Positions 27,601 to 35,727 of a DNA stretch of 64,000 bases are shown here, in pieces (positions within the stretch are counted from its first letter, which is position 1; each line of letters opens with the position of its first letter). The notes beneath the pieces are model-generated. The model saw only the letters and a program-made list of their open reading frames with translations, did not search any database and was not told the DNA's origin. Source of the stretch: CBDESN01 sp965242495 (lineage in GTDB: Bacteria > Pseudomonadota > Alphaproteobacteria > MPNO01); the NCBI GenBank assembly GCA_965242495.1, contig OZ251446.1:1-64000 (forward strand), in the 5' to 3' direction. The translations under genes and the position numbers were made by a program.

Positions 27601-27976
27601 TGTTCGTCGCCAATGCCAGCCGGTAGCGGCCCCAATAGCGGCTCACTTGATCACTCGCCGCCGTCAGCCACGCATCGTCGCCGGGCGCCTTCACTTCGAC
27701 GATACCGCGCTCCGGCGTCTGCTCCTCGCGCGGCCGGCCCTTCTGCACCTGCCTCGCCGCATACAAGCCGAAGTCGGGATGGCCCGCGCCCTGGTCGGCG
27801 AGCTCCTGGACGCAGAACACCTTCGGCTTGAGCGTAGCCCCCACGGCGTTGAGCAACCCCGCGAGCGGCCCGTAGCTCGACCGCTCCCCGGTCGCCCCAC
27901 CCGAAGCCCGCATCCGCCGCAACTCGGCGAAGTACGCCTCGACCGCCGCCGCAAGTTTCGCGTTCGTTCCCGCCAT
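24617..27976 (-). CDS. Fused PD-(D/E)XK nuclease / N6-adenine methyltransferase (type ISP/IIG-like restriction enzyme)
   Basis: A 1119-residue protein. An N-terminal nuclease signature is visible: P67-D68 in 'GHPDFGLY' and E94-V-K96 in 'GIVEVKAPGDD'. The adenine-methyltransferase domain has motif I 'DPCCGTGAYLAEVL' near residue 389 and catalytic motif IV 'NPPY' near 512. The C-terminal third ('NPNNNSFVRYAHRPFDVRWLYYE', 'TSRVASLHLIERG', 'FDVYLNDRAFWRNVPAAVWRYGLGGYQVLKKWLSYRE') matches the specificity region of type ISP enzymes. No helicase motifs lie between nuclease and methylase, unlike LlaGI/LlaBIII, so the layout is closer to a single-chain type IIG enzyme. Target sequence unknown. A 5' fragment of a second copy lies at 29163-29355. 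Confidence 0.82.
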   Translation of the reverse strand: MAGTNAKLAAAVEAYFAELRRMRASGGATGERSSYGPLAGLLNAVGATLKPKVFCVQELADQGAGHPDFGLYAARQVQKGRPREEQTPERGIVEVKAPGDDAWLTAASDQVSRYWGRYRLALATNTRDFVLVGEDAAGRPARLESLRLAESAEDFAARLETPRTFARAVGAGLGEYLARALSHRAALAEPKDLAWLLASYARDGLARVEAAGDAPALAAVRSALEEALGVRFEGERGARFFRSTLVQTLFYGVFSAWVLWARQSPPPTGSFNWHEAVWHLRAPVLAALFQQLSQPGRLQPLGLVEVLDWTSAALDRVDRAAFFSRFDEGAAVPYFYEPFLEAFDPDLRKQLGVWYTPVEVVRYMVARVDRALKDDLGIADGLAAENVYILDPCCGTGAYLAEVLRRIAANLESQGLGALAGARVKQAALSRVFGFEIMPAPFVVAHLQVGLALRELDAPLADDGTERAGVFLTNALTGWEPRVTKPLPFPELEEERDRAERVKREAPILVILGNPPYNGFAGVAVEEEQEVLEAYRTSKQVKLPDIRALHDLYVRFFRMAERRITEKTGKGIICFISNYSWLDGRSFAGMRERYLEAFDAIRIDCLNGDKYKTGKVAPDGSPDPSVFSTEGDPVGIQVGTAVATLVRKADHTPAVAVGFRHLWGRGKRADLLATAEAAPGALYEDVAPVLPLGLPFVRTAVSADWFDWPALPELFPQSFPGVITNRDSFLVDTDLDRLKARITDYFDPALSHEEIARRYPVAMRNTTSVPMNARAVREARLTRDNPNNNSFVRYAHRPFDVRWLYYEADSGLLARPSPDYRPHVFDGNLWLSAAPHLRKHATEPQACITSRVASLHLIERGANLFPVWLRDDGLGGNGDGARRANLTEAAHGYLKRLGLGVEDLFHHVLATLHDPAYRTANAGALAMEWPRIPLPGWPDGADPDATAALAASAARGRELAALLDPETPVPGVTQGPLRPEAAAIAVPATTSGRNMTGDDFALTAGWGHLGAAGAVMPGQGRAVERPYTPEEREALAAALPALGETTFDVYLNDRAFWRNVPAAVWRYGLGGYQVLKKWLSYRERTILDRPLSPEEVQHFAYTARRIAAILAIVPPSREA

Positions 27977-28002
27977 CGCCCCGTTGTCGCCGAGTGCGGA
28001 CC

Positions 28003-28039
28003 ATCATGCAAGCGCCGTCCGCGACGGCGCTTGCATGAT
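28003..28039. other. Perfect 17-bp inverted repeat (37-bp hairpin)
   Basis: ATCATGCAAGCGCCGTC (28003-28019) and GACGGCGCTTGCATGAT (28023-28039) are exact reverse complements separated by CGC. It sits 26 bp upstream of the methyltransferase start codon, within its probable 5' leader or promoter. No T-run follows on either strand, so a simple terminator is unlikely; an operator, a leader hairpin or an element end are options. No gene is recognised between it and higA (28040-28264). Confidence 0.85.
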
Positions 28040-28264
28040 CATATGCGATCCGTCTGCCTGAAGGCATCGGCCGCCATGTCGAAATCCAGTGGCGCGATCT
28101 TGGCTTTCAATGAGATCGCCAGGGAAGGGATTCACCGCGTTCGCGCCGGTCGTCGATATTGGTCGGCCGCCGGTTCAGTTGCCGAACCGGGCATATGTTT
28201 TCTGGACGCCCGCCTTTGGCGCGATTCCAGTACGCACCTCCAAGTCCACGGTCGCCGCTCCCCC

Positions 28265-28588
28265 CTATTTCGCCATCACCGCTTGGCTTGCTTCGCGCTG
28301 GCCGACATGGACCGTCACCCTTATGCGGTCGTCCAAGGCGCCGATCATCCTCATCAGCCGGTCCAGGGTGAATCGTCCGAGGTCCGCGTTGCGGACGCGC
28401 GAAAAATCCGCAGCCGCGAAACCGGTCACGCTCGCCGCTTTCCGCACGCTGAGGCCGCGCTCGTCCAGCACGGCGATGACCCGGGCCGCAAGGATGGCTT
28501 TGGCCTGCTTCAGATCGGCCTCGGGATCGCCGAAGTCGCGAAAGACGTTGCCGCTTCCCTCGACCTGTTCGATGTTCTCATCCTTCAT
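28265..28588 (-). CDS. XRE-family antitoxin (HigA-like)
   Basis: A 107-residue helix-turn-helix protein. The HTH lies at about residues 45-85: 'AARVIAVLDERGLSVRKAASVTGFAAADFSRVRNADLGRFTLDRLMRMIGAL'. This is the pattern of antitoxins paired with Gp49-like HigB toxins. ATG 28588 overlaps the toxin stop as ATGA, so the pair is co-translated in toxin-antitoxin order. It should bind the toxin and repress the shared promoter; this is inferred from the family. Confidence 0.85.
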   Translation of the reverse strand: MKDENIEQVEGSGNVFRDFGDPEADLKQAKAILAARVIAVLDERGLSVRKAASVTGFAAADFSRVRNADLGRFTLDRLMRMIGALDDRIRVTVHVGQREASQAVMAK

Positions 28589-28950
28589 CGCAGCAGCTCC
28601 TCCCTCAATCGCCCGAGACGCGCCCGGACGAGGTCGATCTCCGTTTTCGGGGTCTGGACGCCCGTCTTGGATTTCTTCCGGAAAGCTTGTGGCGCCCATA
28701 GCCCTCCGGCGATCTCGGTAACGTAGACGACCCGCCAAGCGTCCGTTCGGTGACGCACCGCGATCTCCATCACGCCTGACCCCAAGCCCCTGAGCGGTTT
28801 GGCGATGTCCGCCTTGCCGCCCTCCGCGGCGATGGTCAAGGCCGTGTTGACGCGATCCCGGACGGCCTTCGGAAAACCTTCATAGACCTTACGCGCCGCC
28901 CGAACCCAACCGACTGGCCGTGTGTCCTTACCCATATCGTATGTTGTCAT
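28585..28950 (-). CDS. Gp49-like RelE/HigB-superfamily toxin
   Basis: 121 residues from ATG 28950 (a second ATG at 28935 would give 116). 'ARKVYEGFPKAVRDRVNTALTIAAEGGKADIAKPLRGLGSGVMEIAVRHRTDAWRVVYV' and 'PQAFRKKSKTGVQTPKTEIDLVRARL' are the hallmarks of phage-derived Gp49/HigB proteins, which cleave mRNA on ribosomes. The basic 'FRKKSKTG' segment and the Arg/Tyr residues expected for activity are present, so it appears intact. It lies between the methyltransferase gene and a truncated copy of that gene's 5' end. Confidence 0.85.
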   Translation of the reverse strand: MTTYDMGKDTRPVGWVRAARKVYEGFPKAVRDRVNTALTIAAEGGKADIAKPLRGLGSGVMEIAVRHRTDAWRVVYVTEIAGGLWAPQAFRKKSKTGVQTPKTEIDLVRARLGRLREELLR

Positions 28951-28969
28951 GTGTGACTACATTTGTCAA
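28937..28969 (-). promoter_or_regulatory. Candidate promoter/operator of the toxin-antitoxin pair
   Basis: On the minus strand TTGACA (28969-28964) is a perfect -35-like box. About 18 bases further is AACATA (28945-28940), a weak -10. The small palindrome GTCA-N4-TGAC (28948-28959) lies between them and could be an antitoxin operator. If this promoter is real, the downstream ATG at 28935 would suit the toxin better than 28950. The region is AT-rich compared with its surroundings. Confidence 0.35.
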
Positions 28970-29162
28970 TCATGCTTACGAACGTCTGGTGCGGGGCGCG
29001 CCGCGGGGCCGCCTCCTCTCTAACGCGCGTCCAGGCCGGTCCGTGGCTTTGCCTACGTCTACATCTCCATCTCGATCTCGCGTCGCTCATGAACCTTCTC
29101 GGGTCCCGACGTCCCGCGTCCCGGTTCCGATGCGCCTTCCTCCCGGCCGCGGTCGGGGATGC

Positions 29163-29355
29163 GTCCCGGCGTCTGCCCCTCGCGCGGCTGGCCCCGCTGG
29201 ACCTGCCTTCGCCGCGTAGAGACCGAAGGCGGGATGGCCCGCTCCCCGGTCGGCGAGCTCCTGGACGCAGAACGCCTTCGGCTTCAGCGTCGCGCCGACG
29301 GCGTTGAGCAAGCCCGCGAGCGGGCCGTAGCTCGACCGCTCCCCGGTCGCCAACC
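29163..29355 (-). pseudogene. Truncated second copy of the nuclease-methyltransferase 5' end
   Basis: On the minus strand this stretch encodes 'LATGERSSYGPLAGLLNAVGATLKPKAFCVQELADRGAGHPAFGLYAA', nearly identical to residues 28-74 of the protein at 24617-27976. A frameshift follows, after which 'REGQTP' resembles 'REEQTP' in another frame. Homology then stops. It is in direct orientation with the full gene, 1.45 kb away, with the hairpin and the toxin-antitoxin pair between them. The catalytic Asp of 'HPDFG' is Ala in this copy. Nothing else is recognised in 28970-29162 or 29356-29449. Confidence 0.8.
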
Positions 29356-29449
29356 CGAACGCGGCTGCGGCGGACGCCGCCGCCCGGCTCCCGGCCAACA
29401 TGGCGAGGCGCGCCGGCCCAGGGTTGGTTTCGCAGCGGATTTTCTACAA

Positions 29450-29477
29450 TTGAAGATCGCATTTGCTCTCTGATAAA
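29450..29477 (+). promoter_or_regulatory. Candidate promoter upstream of the DUF1467 gene
   Basis: TTGAAG (29450-29455) and GATAAA (29472-29477) are spaced by 16 bases, about 105 bp upstream of the DUF1467 start. This may restart transcription of the core block after the accessory island. Confidence 0.45.
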
Positions 29478-29581
29478 GCGCCTGTCGCGGGGACGCCGCG
29501 ACGCAGGCCGTTGCCAGGATCGGAAATGCGGACTAGCCTCCGCGCCTGCGTCGCGTGCGGCGAGCCGCCGGATTTGGGCCG

Positions 29582-29827
29582 ATGGGCTGGTTCTCGGGAA
29601 TCGTCGTCTACGTCATCTTGTGGTGGCTCGTGTTTTTCGTGACCCTGCCGTTCGGCGTCCGGTCGCCCGACGATCTGGGCCGGGAAGCGGAGCCCGGTCA
29701 CGCCCCGTCCGCGCCGGTCGATGCCCGGCTCTGGATCAAGGGCGGCGTGACCACGGCCGTCGCGACGGTCCTGTGGGGGATCGCCTATTGGGTCATCGCC
29801 GCCGATTTGATCTCCTTCCGCGGTTGA
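29582..29827 (+). CDS. DUF1467 family membrane protein
   Basis: 81 residues with two transmembrane helices (about residues 4-24 and 54-76) and the conserved 'VVYVILWWLVFFVTLPFGVRSPDDLG' segment that defines DUF1467, an alphaproteobacterial family of unknown function. ATG 29582 fits the family length. DUF1467 is usually found between rnj and proS; here it is separated from both by inserted genes. Confidence 0.85.
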   Translation: MGWFSGIVVYVILWWLVFFVTLPFGVRSPDDLGREAEPGHAPSAPVDARLWIKGGVTTAVATVLWGIAYWVIAADLISFRG

Positions 29828-29840
29828 GCGCCGGGGCGCC

Positions 29841-30370
29841 GTGAGCTACTGCGACACCGCCCCCGGCCACCCCGTCCACGGTCCGTACCACGACCGCGAA
29901 TACGGATTCCCGGTGCGCGACGACTCCGTCCTGTTCGAGCGGCTGGTTCTGGAGATGAATCAGGCTGGGTTGTCCTGGCTCATCATCCTCAAGAAGCGCC
30001 CGGCCTTCCGCCGCGCCTTCGACGGGTTCCGCATCGACCGGGTCGCGGCCTACGGCGACGCCGAGCGGGCCCGGCTTCTGGCCGACGCCGGCATCGTCCG
30101 CAATCGCAGGAAGGTCGATGCGGCGATCGAGAACGCGCGCCGCGTCCTCGCCCTCCGCGAAAGCCGCGGGTCGTTCGCCGGCTGGCTCGACGCGCATCAT
30201 CCGCGTTCGAAGGACGAATGGATCGCGCTGTTCAAGGATACGTTCGTCTTCACCGGCCCCGAGATCACCGCGGAGTTTCTGCTCAGCACCGGCTATCTTC
30301 CGGGCGCCCACGCCCCTTCCTGTCCGGCCGGTCGGGCGGCCGCCCGGTCGAGACCGCCTTGGATGAGCGC

Positions 30371-30374
<4 letters not shown>
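29841..30374 (+). CDS. tag: DNA-3-methyladenine glycosylase I
   Basis: A 177-residue Tag-family glycosylase that removes 3-methyladenine from alkylated DNA. 'YHDREYGFPVRDDSVLFERLVLEMNQAGLSWLIILKKRPAFRRAFDGF' and 'ADAGIVRNRRKVDAAIENARRVL' are diagnostic. The N-terminal zinc-ligand pattern is partly altered (few Cys/His) and the C-terminus is short, so a zinc snap may be lacking. It starts at GTG 29841, 13 bp after the DUF1467 stop. It overlaps the next gene as GTGA, so it is coupled to the ABC transporter. Confidence 0.85.
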
Positions 30375-31949
<1,575 letters not shown>

Positions 31950-31960
<11 letters not shown>

Positions 31961-33032
31961 GTTGGAATCCCGGGGCGAGGTGTCGAGGGCGATGGTCTGG
32001 CTGACGCCGGTCTTCGCCGTCCTCCTCACCCTGGCCGCCGGCGTCGTCCTGTTCGCCCTTCTCGGTCTCGATCCGTTACACGCCCTTCGCACCTATTTCG
32101 TCGAGCCGGTTTCGTCCGTCTACGGCCTCTCCGAACTCGCGGTGAAGGCGACGCCGCTCGCCCTGATCGCGACCGGCCTCGCCATGGGGTTCCGCGCCAA
32201 CGTCTGGAACATCGGCGCCGAAGGCCAGCTGATTCTGGGCGCCGTGTGCGGCGGCGGCGTGGCGCTCTGGCTCCATGGCGGCGCGAGCCCGTTGATCCTG
32301 CCTTTGGTCCTGGTCGCCGGACTCCTGGGCGGGCTGGTCTGGGGCGCCGTCCCGGCGTGGCTGCGCACCCGCTTCCACGCCAACGAGATCCTCACCAGCC
32401 TGATGCTCACCTACGTCGCCGTGCTGCTGCTCAGCTATCTGGTCCACGGTCCCTGGCGCTCGCCCGAGGGGTACAATTTTCCCGAGTCGCGCATGTTCGG
32501 CGACGCCGCCCTGTTGCCGATCCTGCTGGGGGAGACGCGCCTCAACGTCGGAGCGCCGATCGCCCTCGCCGTCGTCATGGGCGGCTGGGTCCTGCTCGGC
32601 CGCTCCTTCGTCGGCTTCCAGATCAAGGTCGTCGGACAGGCGCCGATGGCGGCGAACTATGCCGGCTTCAACCACAACAGGCTGATATGGATCGCTTTCC
32701 TGGCGAGCGGCGCGCTCGCCGGGCTGGCCGGCGTCATGGAGGTCGCCGGGCCCATCGGCCAGCTGCTGCCGACGATTTCGCCGGGCTACGGGTTTACCGC
32801 GATCATCGTCGCGTTTCTCGGGCGGCTGCATCCGCTGGGCGTCCTGCTCGCCTCGCTGCTGGTGGCGCTCTCCTATATCGGCGGCGAGCTGGCGCAGATC
32901 GAGCTGCGGCTGCCGCTGTCGGTGACCGGCGTGTTCCAGGGGATGCTGTTGTTCTTCCTGCTCGGGACCGACGTCCTGATCCGTTTCCGGGTGCGTTTCC
33001 GCCGCAAGGCGTGGACGGCGCGGGAGACTTAG
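31950..33032 (+). CDS. ABC transporter permease (NupP/YufP-like)
   Basis: A 360-residue inner-membrane permease of the branched-chain/sugar type (BPD_transp_2) with about eight to ten helices. 'GFRANVWNIGAEGQLILGA' and 'ANEILTSLMLTYVAVLLLSYLVHGPWR' are the conserved blocks of nucleoside-type BMP systems. It overlaps the ATPase gene by 11 bp. The second permease starts 1 bp after its stop. Confidence 0.9.
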
Positions 33033-33033
33033 G

Positions 33034-33954
33034 ATGGATGCGGCGTCGGCCATCCTGGTGTCGATGATCGCCGCGTCGACGCCGCTGCTGTTCGCGGCCC
33101 TCGGCGAGCTCGTCACCGAGAAGTCGGGGGTCCTCAACCTGGGCGTCGAGGGGATGATGCTGATGGGGGCGGTCTGCGCCTTCGTCGCCGCGGTCGCCAC
33201 CGGCAGCCCCTATCTGGCGATCCTCTGCGGCGCGGCGGCGGGCATGGCGATGGCGGTCGTCTTCGGCGCGCTAACCCTGTCGCTGCTCGCCAACCAGGTC
33301 GCCACCGGGCTGGCGCTGACCATCTTCGGCGTCGGGCTGAGCGCGCTGTTCGGCCAAGCCTATGTCGGGACCCCCCTCCCGGCGCTGCCGAAGCTCGCGA
33401 TCGGCGGCGTCAGCGACCTGCCGCTGATCGGTCCCGTGCTGTTCGCCCACGACGTCCTGGTCTATCTCTCGATCGCGATGGTCCTGGTCGTGAGCTGGTT
33501 CCTCTATCGCACCCGCGCCGGTCTGATTCTGCGGGCGGTCGGCGAATCCCACGACGCGGCCCACGCGATCGGCTATCCGGTCGTCGCCATCCGCTACCTC
33601 GCGGCGATCTTCGGCGGCGGCATGGCCGGGCTCGGCGGGGCCTATCTGTCGCTCGCCTATACGCCGATGTGGATCGAGAACATGACCGCCGGGCGCGGCT
33701 GGATCGCGCTGGCCCTGGTGGTGTTCGCGACTTGGCGTCCCGGCCGCGTGCTGCTGGGCGCCTATCTGTTCGGCGGCGTGACGATGCTGCAGCTGCACGC
33801 CCAGGGGGCGGGCTTCGATGCGCCGTCGCAGATACTCTCGATGCTTCCCTATCTGGCGACGATCCTGGTCCTAGTCCTGATCTCGAGCGACGCCGCGCGG
33901 ATCCGACTCAACGCGCCCGCCGACATCGGCAAGCTGTTCCACCCGGCGACGTGA
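33034..33954 (+). CDS. ABC transporter permease (NupQ/YufQ-like)
   Basis: A 306-residue partner permease. 'TPLLFAALGELVTEKSGVLNLGVEGMMLMGA' at the N-terminus and 'RAVGESHDAAHAIGYPVVAIRYLAAIFGGGMAGLGGAYLSLAYTPMW' are typical. About eight transmembrane helices are present. It forms the heterodimeric channel with the previous gene. The binding-protein gene follows after a 611-bp repeat-filled gap. Confidence 0.9.
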   Translation: MDAASAILVSMIAASTPLLFAALGELVTEKSGVLNLGVEGMMLMGAVCAFVAAVATGSPYLAILCGAAAGMAMAVVFGALTLSLLANQVATGLALTIFGVGLSALFGQAYVGTPLPALPKLAIGGVSDLPLIGPVLFAHDVLVYLSIAMVLVVSWFLYRTRAGLILRAVGESHDAAHAIGYPVVAIRYLAAIFGGGMAGLGGAYLSLAYTPMWIENMTAGRGWIALALVVFATWRPGRVLLGAYLFGGVTMLQLHAQGAGFDAPSQILSMLPYLATILVLVLISSDAARIRLNAPADIGKLFHPAT

Positions 33955-33960
33955 GAGTCC

Positions 33961-34500
33961 GCGCCTGCCCCCGGCTCGACCGGGGGAATGACGAGTCGTC
34001 GGCGTATCCGCCTCGAGCCGATGGCCTTCCTGGGGTGTCGGCGCGCCCCCTCGTCATTCCCGCGAAAGCGGGAATCCAGGGCGGGCAAGGACGGGTCCTT
34101 GGCGTCCGCCTCGAGCCGTCGTCACAGGCCCTTCGTCCCCACGGAAGCAGGAAGCGGGATACGAAACAGTCCCTCCGTCATTCCCGCGAAAGCGGGAATC
34201 CAGGGCGGGCAAGGACGGGTCCTTGGTGTCCGCCTCGAGCCGTCGTCACAGGCCCTTCGTCCCCACGGAAGCAGGAATCGGGATACGAATATGGATTCCC
34301 GCTTTCGCGGGAATGACGGAGGGGGAGGCGTATCCGCCTCGAGCCGATGGCCTCCCTCAGGCCATCGGCAGCTGAACGGACACCCACGCGGACGTCTCGG
34401 GATTTCTTCACACGCTCGAAAGCGGGAATCCAGGGACCTTGACGAGACCGATCGAAGCGGTCGCGCCCCGGCAGGATCCGGCTTCTCAAACGGACACTGA
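33961..34500. repeat. REP-like mosaic repeat cluster A
   Basis: No gene is seen in 33955-34565. The gap is filled by repeat modules. The hairpin core ATTCCCGCGAAAGCGGGAAT occurs near 34056 and 34179, and inverted near 34293. A unit of about 124 bp (starting at 34052 and 34176) is tandemly repeated; it combines the hairpin, 'GGGCGGGCAAGGACGGGTCC', 'TCCGCCTCGAGCC' and 'TCGTCACAGGCCCTTCGTCC'. A half-element with 'GGGATTTCTTCACACGCTCG' is at 34399-34418. A 70-bp module at 34430-34500 recurs at 39205-39275. A different hairpin (CCCCCGGCTCGACCGGGGG) starts the cluster. Confidence 0.85.
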
Positions 34501-34531
34501 GACGGGTAGGGACGCCGCCGGGCAAGACCTG

Positions 34532-34560
34532 TATACTCGGGTCCTTCATAACCAGGAGGT
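34532..34560 (+). promoter_or_regulatory. -10 box and strong ribosome binding site of the BMP gene
   Basis: TATACT (34532-34537) is a good -10, without a clear -35 at the right spacing. AGGAGGT (34554-34560) is a near-perfect Shine-Dalgarno sequence 5 bases before ATG 34566. Separate, stronger expression of the binding protein relative to the transporter genes is the usual arrangement. Confidence 0.55.
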
Positions 34561-34565
34561 ATCCC

Positions 34566-35663
34566 ATGCCATTCAAGCGGATCGGGAGCGCGCTGTGCGG
34601 GACCGCCGTCGCCGTCGCCGTCGCCGTCGCTCTCGCCGGGGCGGCCGGCGCCGTCGCCGCGGAGAAGCTGAAGGTCGGGTTCGTCTATGTCGGCCCGATC
34701 GGCGATCACGGCTGGACCTATCGTCACGACGTCGGACGGCTGGCGATCGAAAAGGCGTTGGGCGACAAGGTCGAGACGTCCTACGTCGAGAGCGTCAGCG
34801 AAGGGGCCGACGCCGAGCGCGTGATCCGGCAGCTCGCCACCAGCGGCCACAAGCTGATCTTCACCACGTCGTTCGGCTACATGAACGCCACGATCAAGGT
34901 CGCCAAGAGCTTCCCCAAGGTGATGTTCGAACACGCCACCGGCTACAAGCGCGCCGCCAACGTCAGCACCTACATGGCGCGCTTCTACGAGGGACGCACG
35001 ATCGCCGGGCTGATCGCCGGCAAGGTGACCAAGAGCGGCGTCATCGGCTATATCGGCTCCTTCCCCATTCCCGAGGTGGTCCGGGGCATCAATGCGTTCA
35101 CCATCGCCCTCCGCTCGGTCAACCCCAAGGCCGAGGTCAAGGTCGTGTGGGTCAACACCTGGTACGACCCGGGCAAGGAGAGCGACGCCGCCAAGGCGCT
35201 GATCGACCAGGGGGCGGACGTGATCTCGCAGCACACCGACTCGCCGGCGCCGTTGCAGATCGCCCAGAAGCGCGGCGTCTGGGCGGTGGGCCAAGCCTCC
35301 GACCAGAGCAAGTTCGGGCCCAAGGCGCATCTGACCTCGATCATCGACGTGTGGGATCAGTATTACGTCGACCGCGCCAGGGCGGCGATGGACGGAAGCT
35401 GGAAGTCGACCGACACCTGGGGCGGTCTCGACACCGGCATGCTGGCCATGGCGACGTACAACGCGGCCCTGCCCAAGGACGTGATCGCCATGGCCGAGCA
35501 GGCCGAGGCCGACATCCGGGCGGGCAAGCGGCATCCCTTCCAGGGGCCGATCAAGGACCAGGCGGGCAAAGTCGTGCTTCCCGCGGGCAAGACCCTGGGC
35601 GACAAGGAGCTGCTGTCGATGAACTGGTACGTCGAGGGCGTGCAGGGCAAGCTGCCCAAATAG
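34566..35663 (+). CDS. BMP-family substrate-binding protein
   Basis: A 365-residue periplasmic binding protein of the Bmp/PnrA family. The signal peptide spans residues 1 to about 32 (basic start, Ala/Val core, 'AVAAE'). The mature protein starts 'EKLKVGFVYVGPIGDHGWTYRHDVGR'. 'FTTSFGYMNATIKVAKSFPKVMFEHATGYK' and 'GADVISQHTDSPAPLQIAQKRGVWAVGQASD' are family blocks. It belongs to the preceding ATPase and permeases; a purine nucleoside or related ligand is expected from the family but not shown. Confidence 0.92.
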   Translation: MPFKRIGSALCGTAVAVAVAVALAGAAGAVAAEKLKVGFVYVGPIGDHGWTYRHDVGRLAIEKALGDKVETSYVESVSEGADAERVIRQLATSGHKLIFTTSFGYMNATIKVAKSFPKVMFEHATGYKRAANVSTYMARFYEGRTIAGLIAGKVTKSGVIGYIGSFPIPEVVRGINAFTIALRSVNPKAEVKVVWVNTWYDPGKESDAAKALIDQGADVISQHTDSPAPLQIAQKRGVWAVGQASDQSKFGPKAHLTSIIDVWDQYYVDRARAAMDGSWKSTDTWGGLDTGMLAMATYNAALPKDVIAMAEQAEADIRAGKRHPFQGPIKDQAGKVVLPAGKTLGDKELLSMNWYVEGVQGKLPK

Positions 35664-35727
35664 GACGGGTCTTGCGTCATGGCGGGTCCGGCTGGCCCGC
35701 CATGACCGCGACCGCAACGGGTGGCGT

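Noticed and set aside
27428..28726. Plus-strand open frame antisense to the methyltransferase start and the antitoxin
   Set aside because: The minus strand encodes recognisable domains; the plus-strand product is Arg/His-rich and matches no family.
24617..29401. A DISARM or BREX system around the methyltransferase
   Set aside because: No helicase, phospholipase-D, DUF1998, PglZ or BrxL-like gene lies nearby; only a toxin-antitoxin pair and an AbiE remnant.
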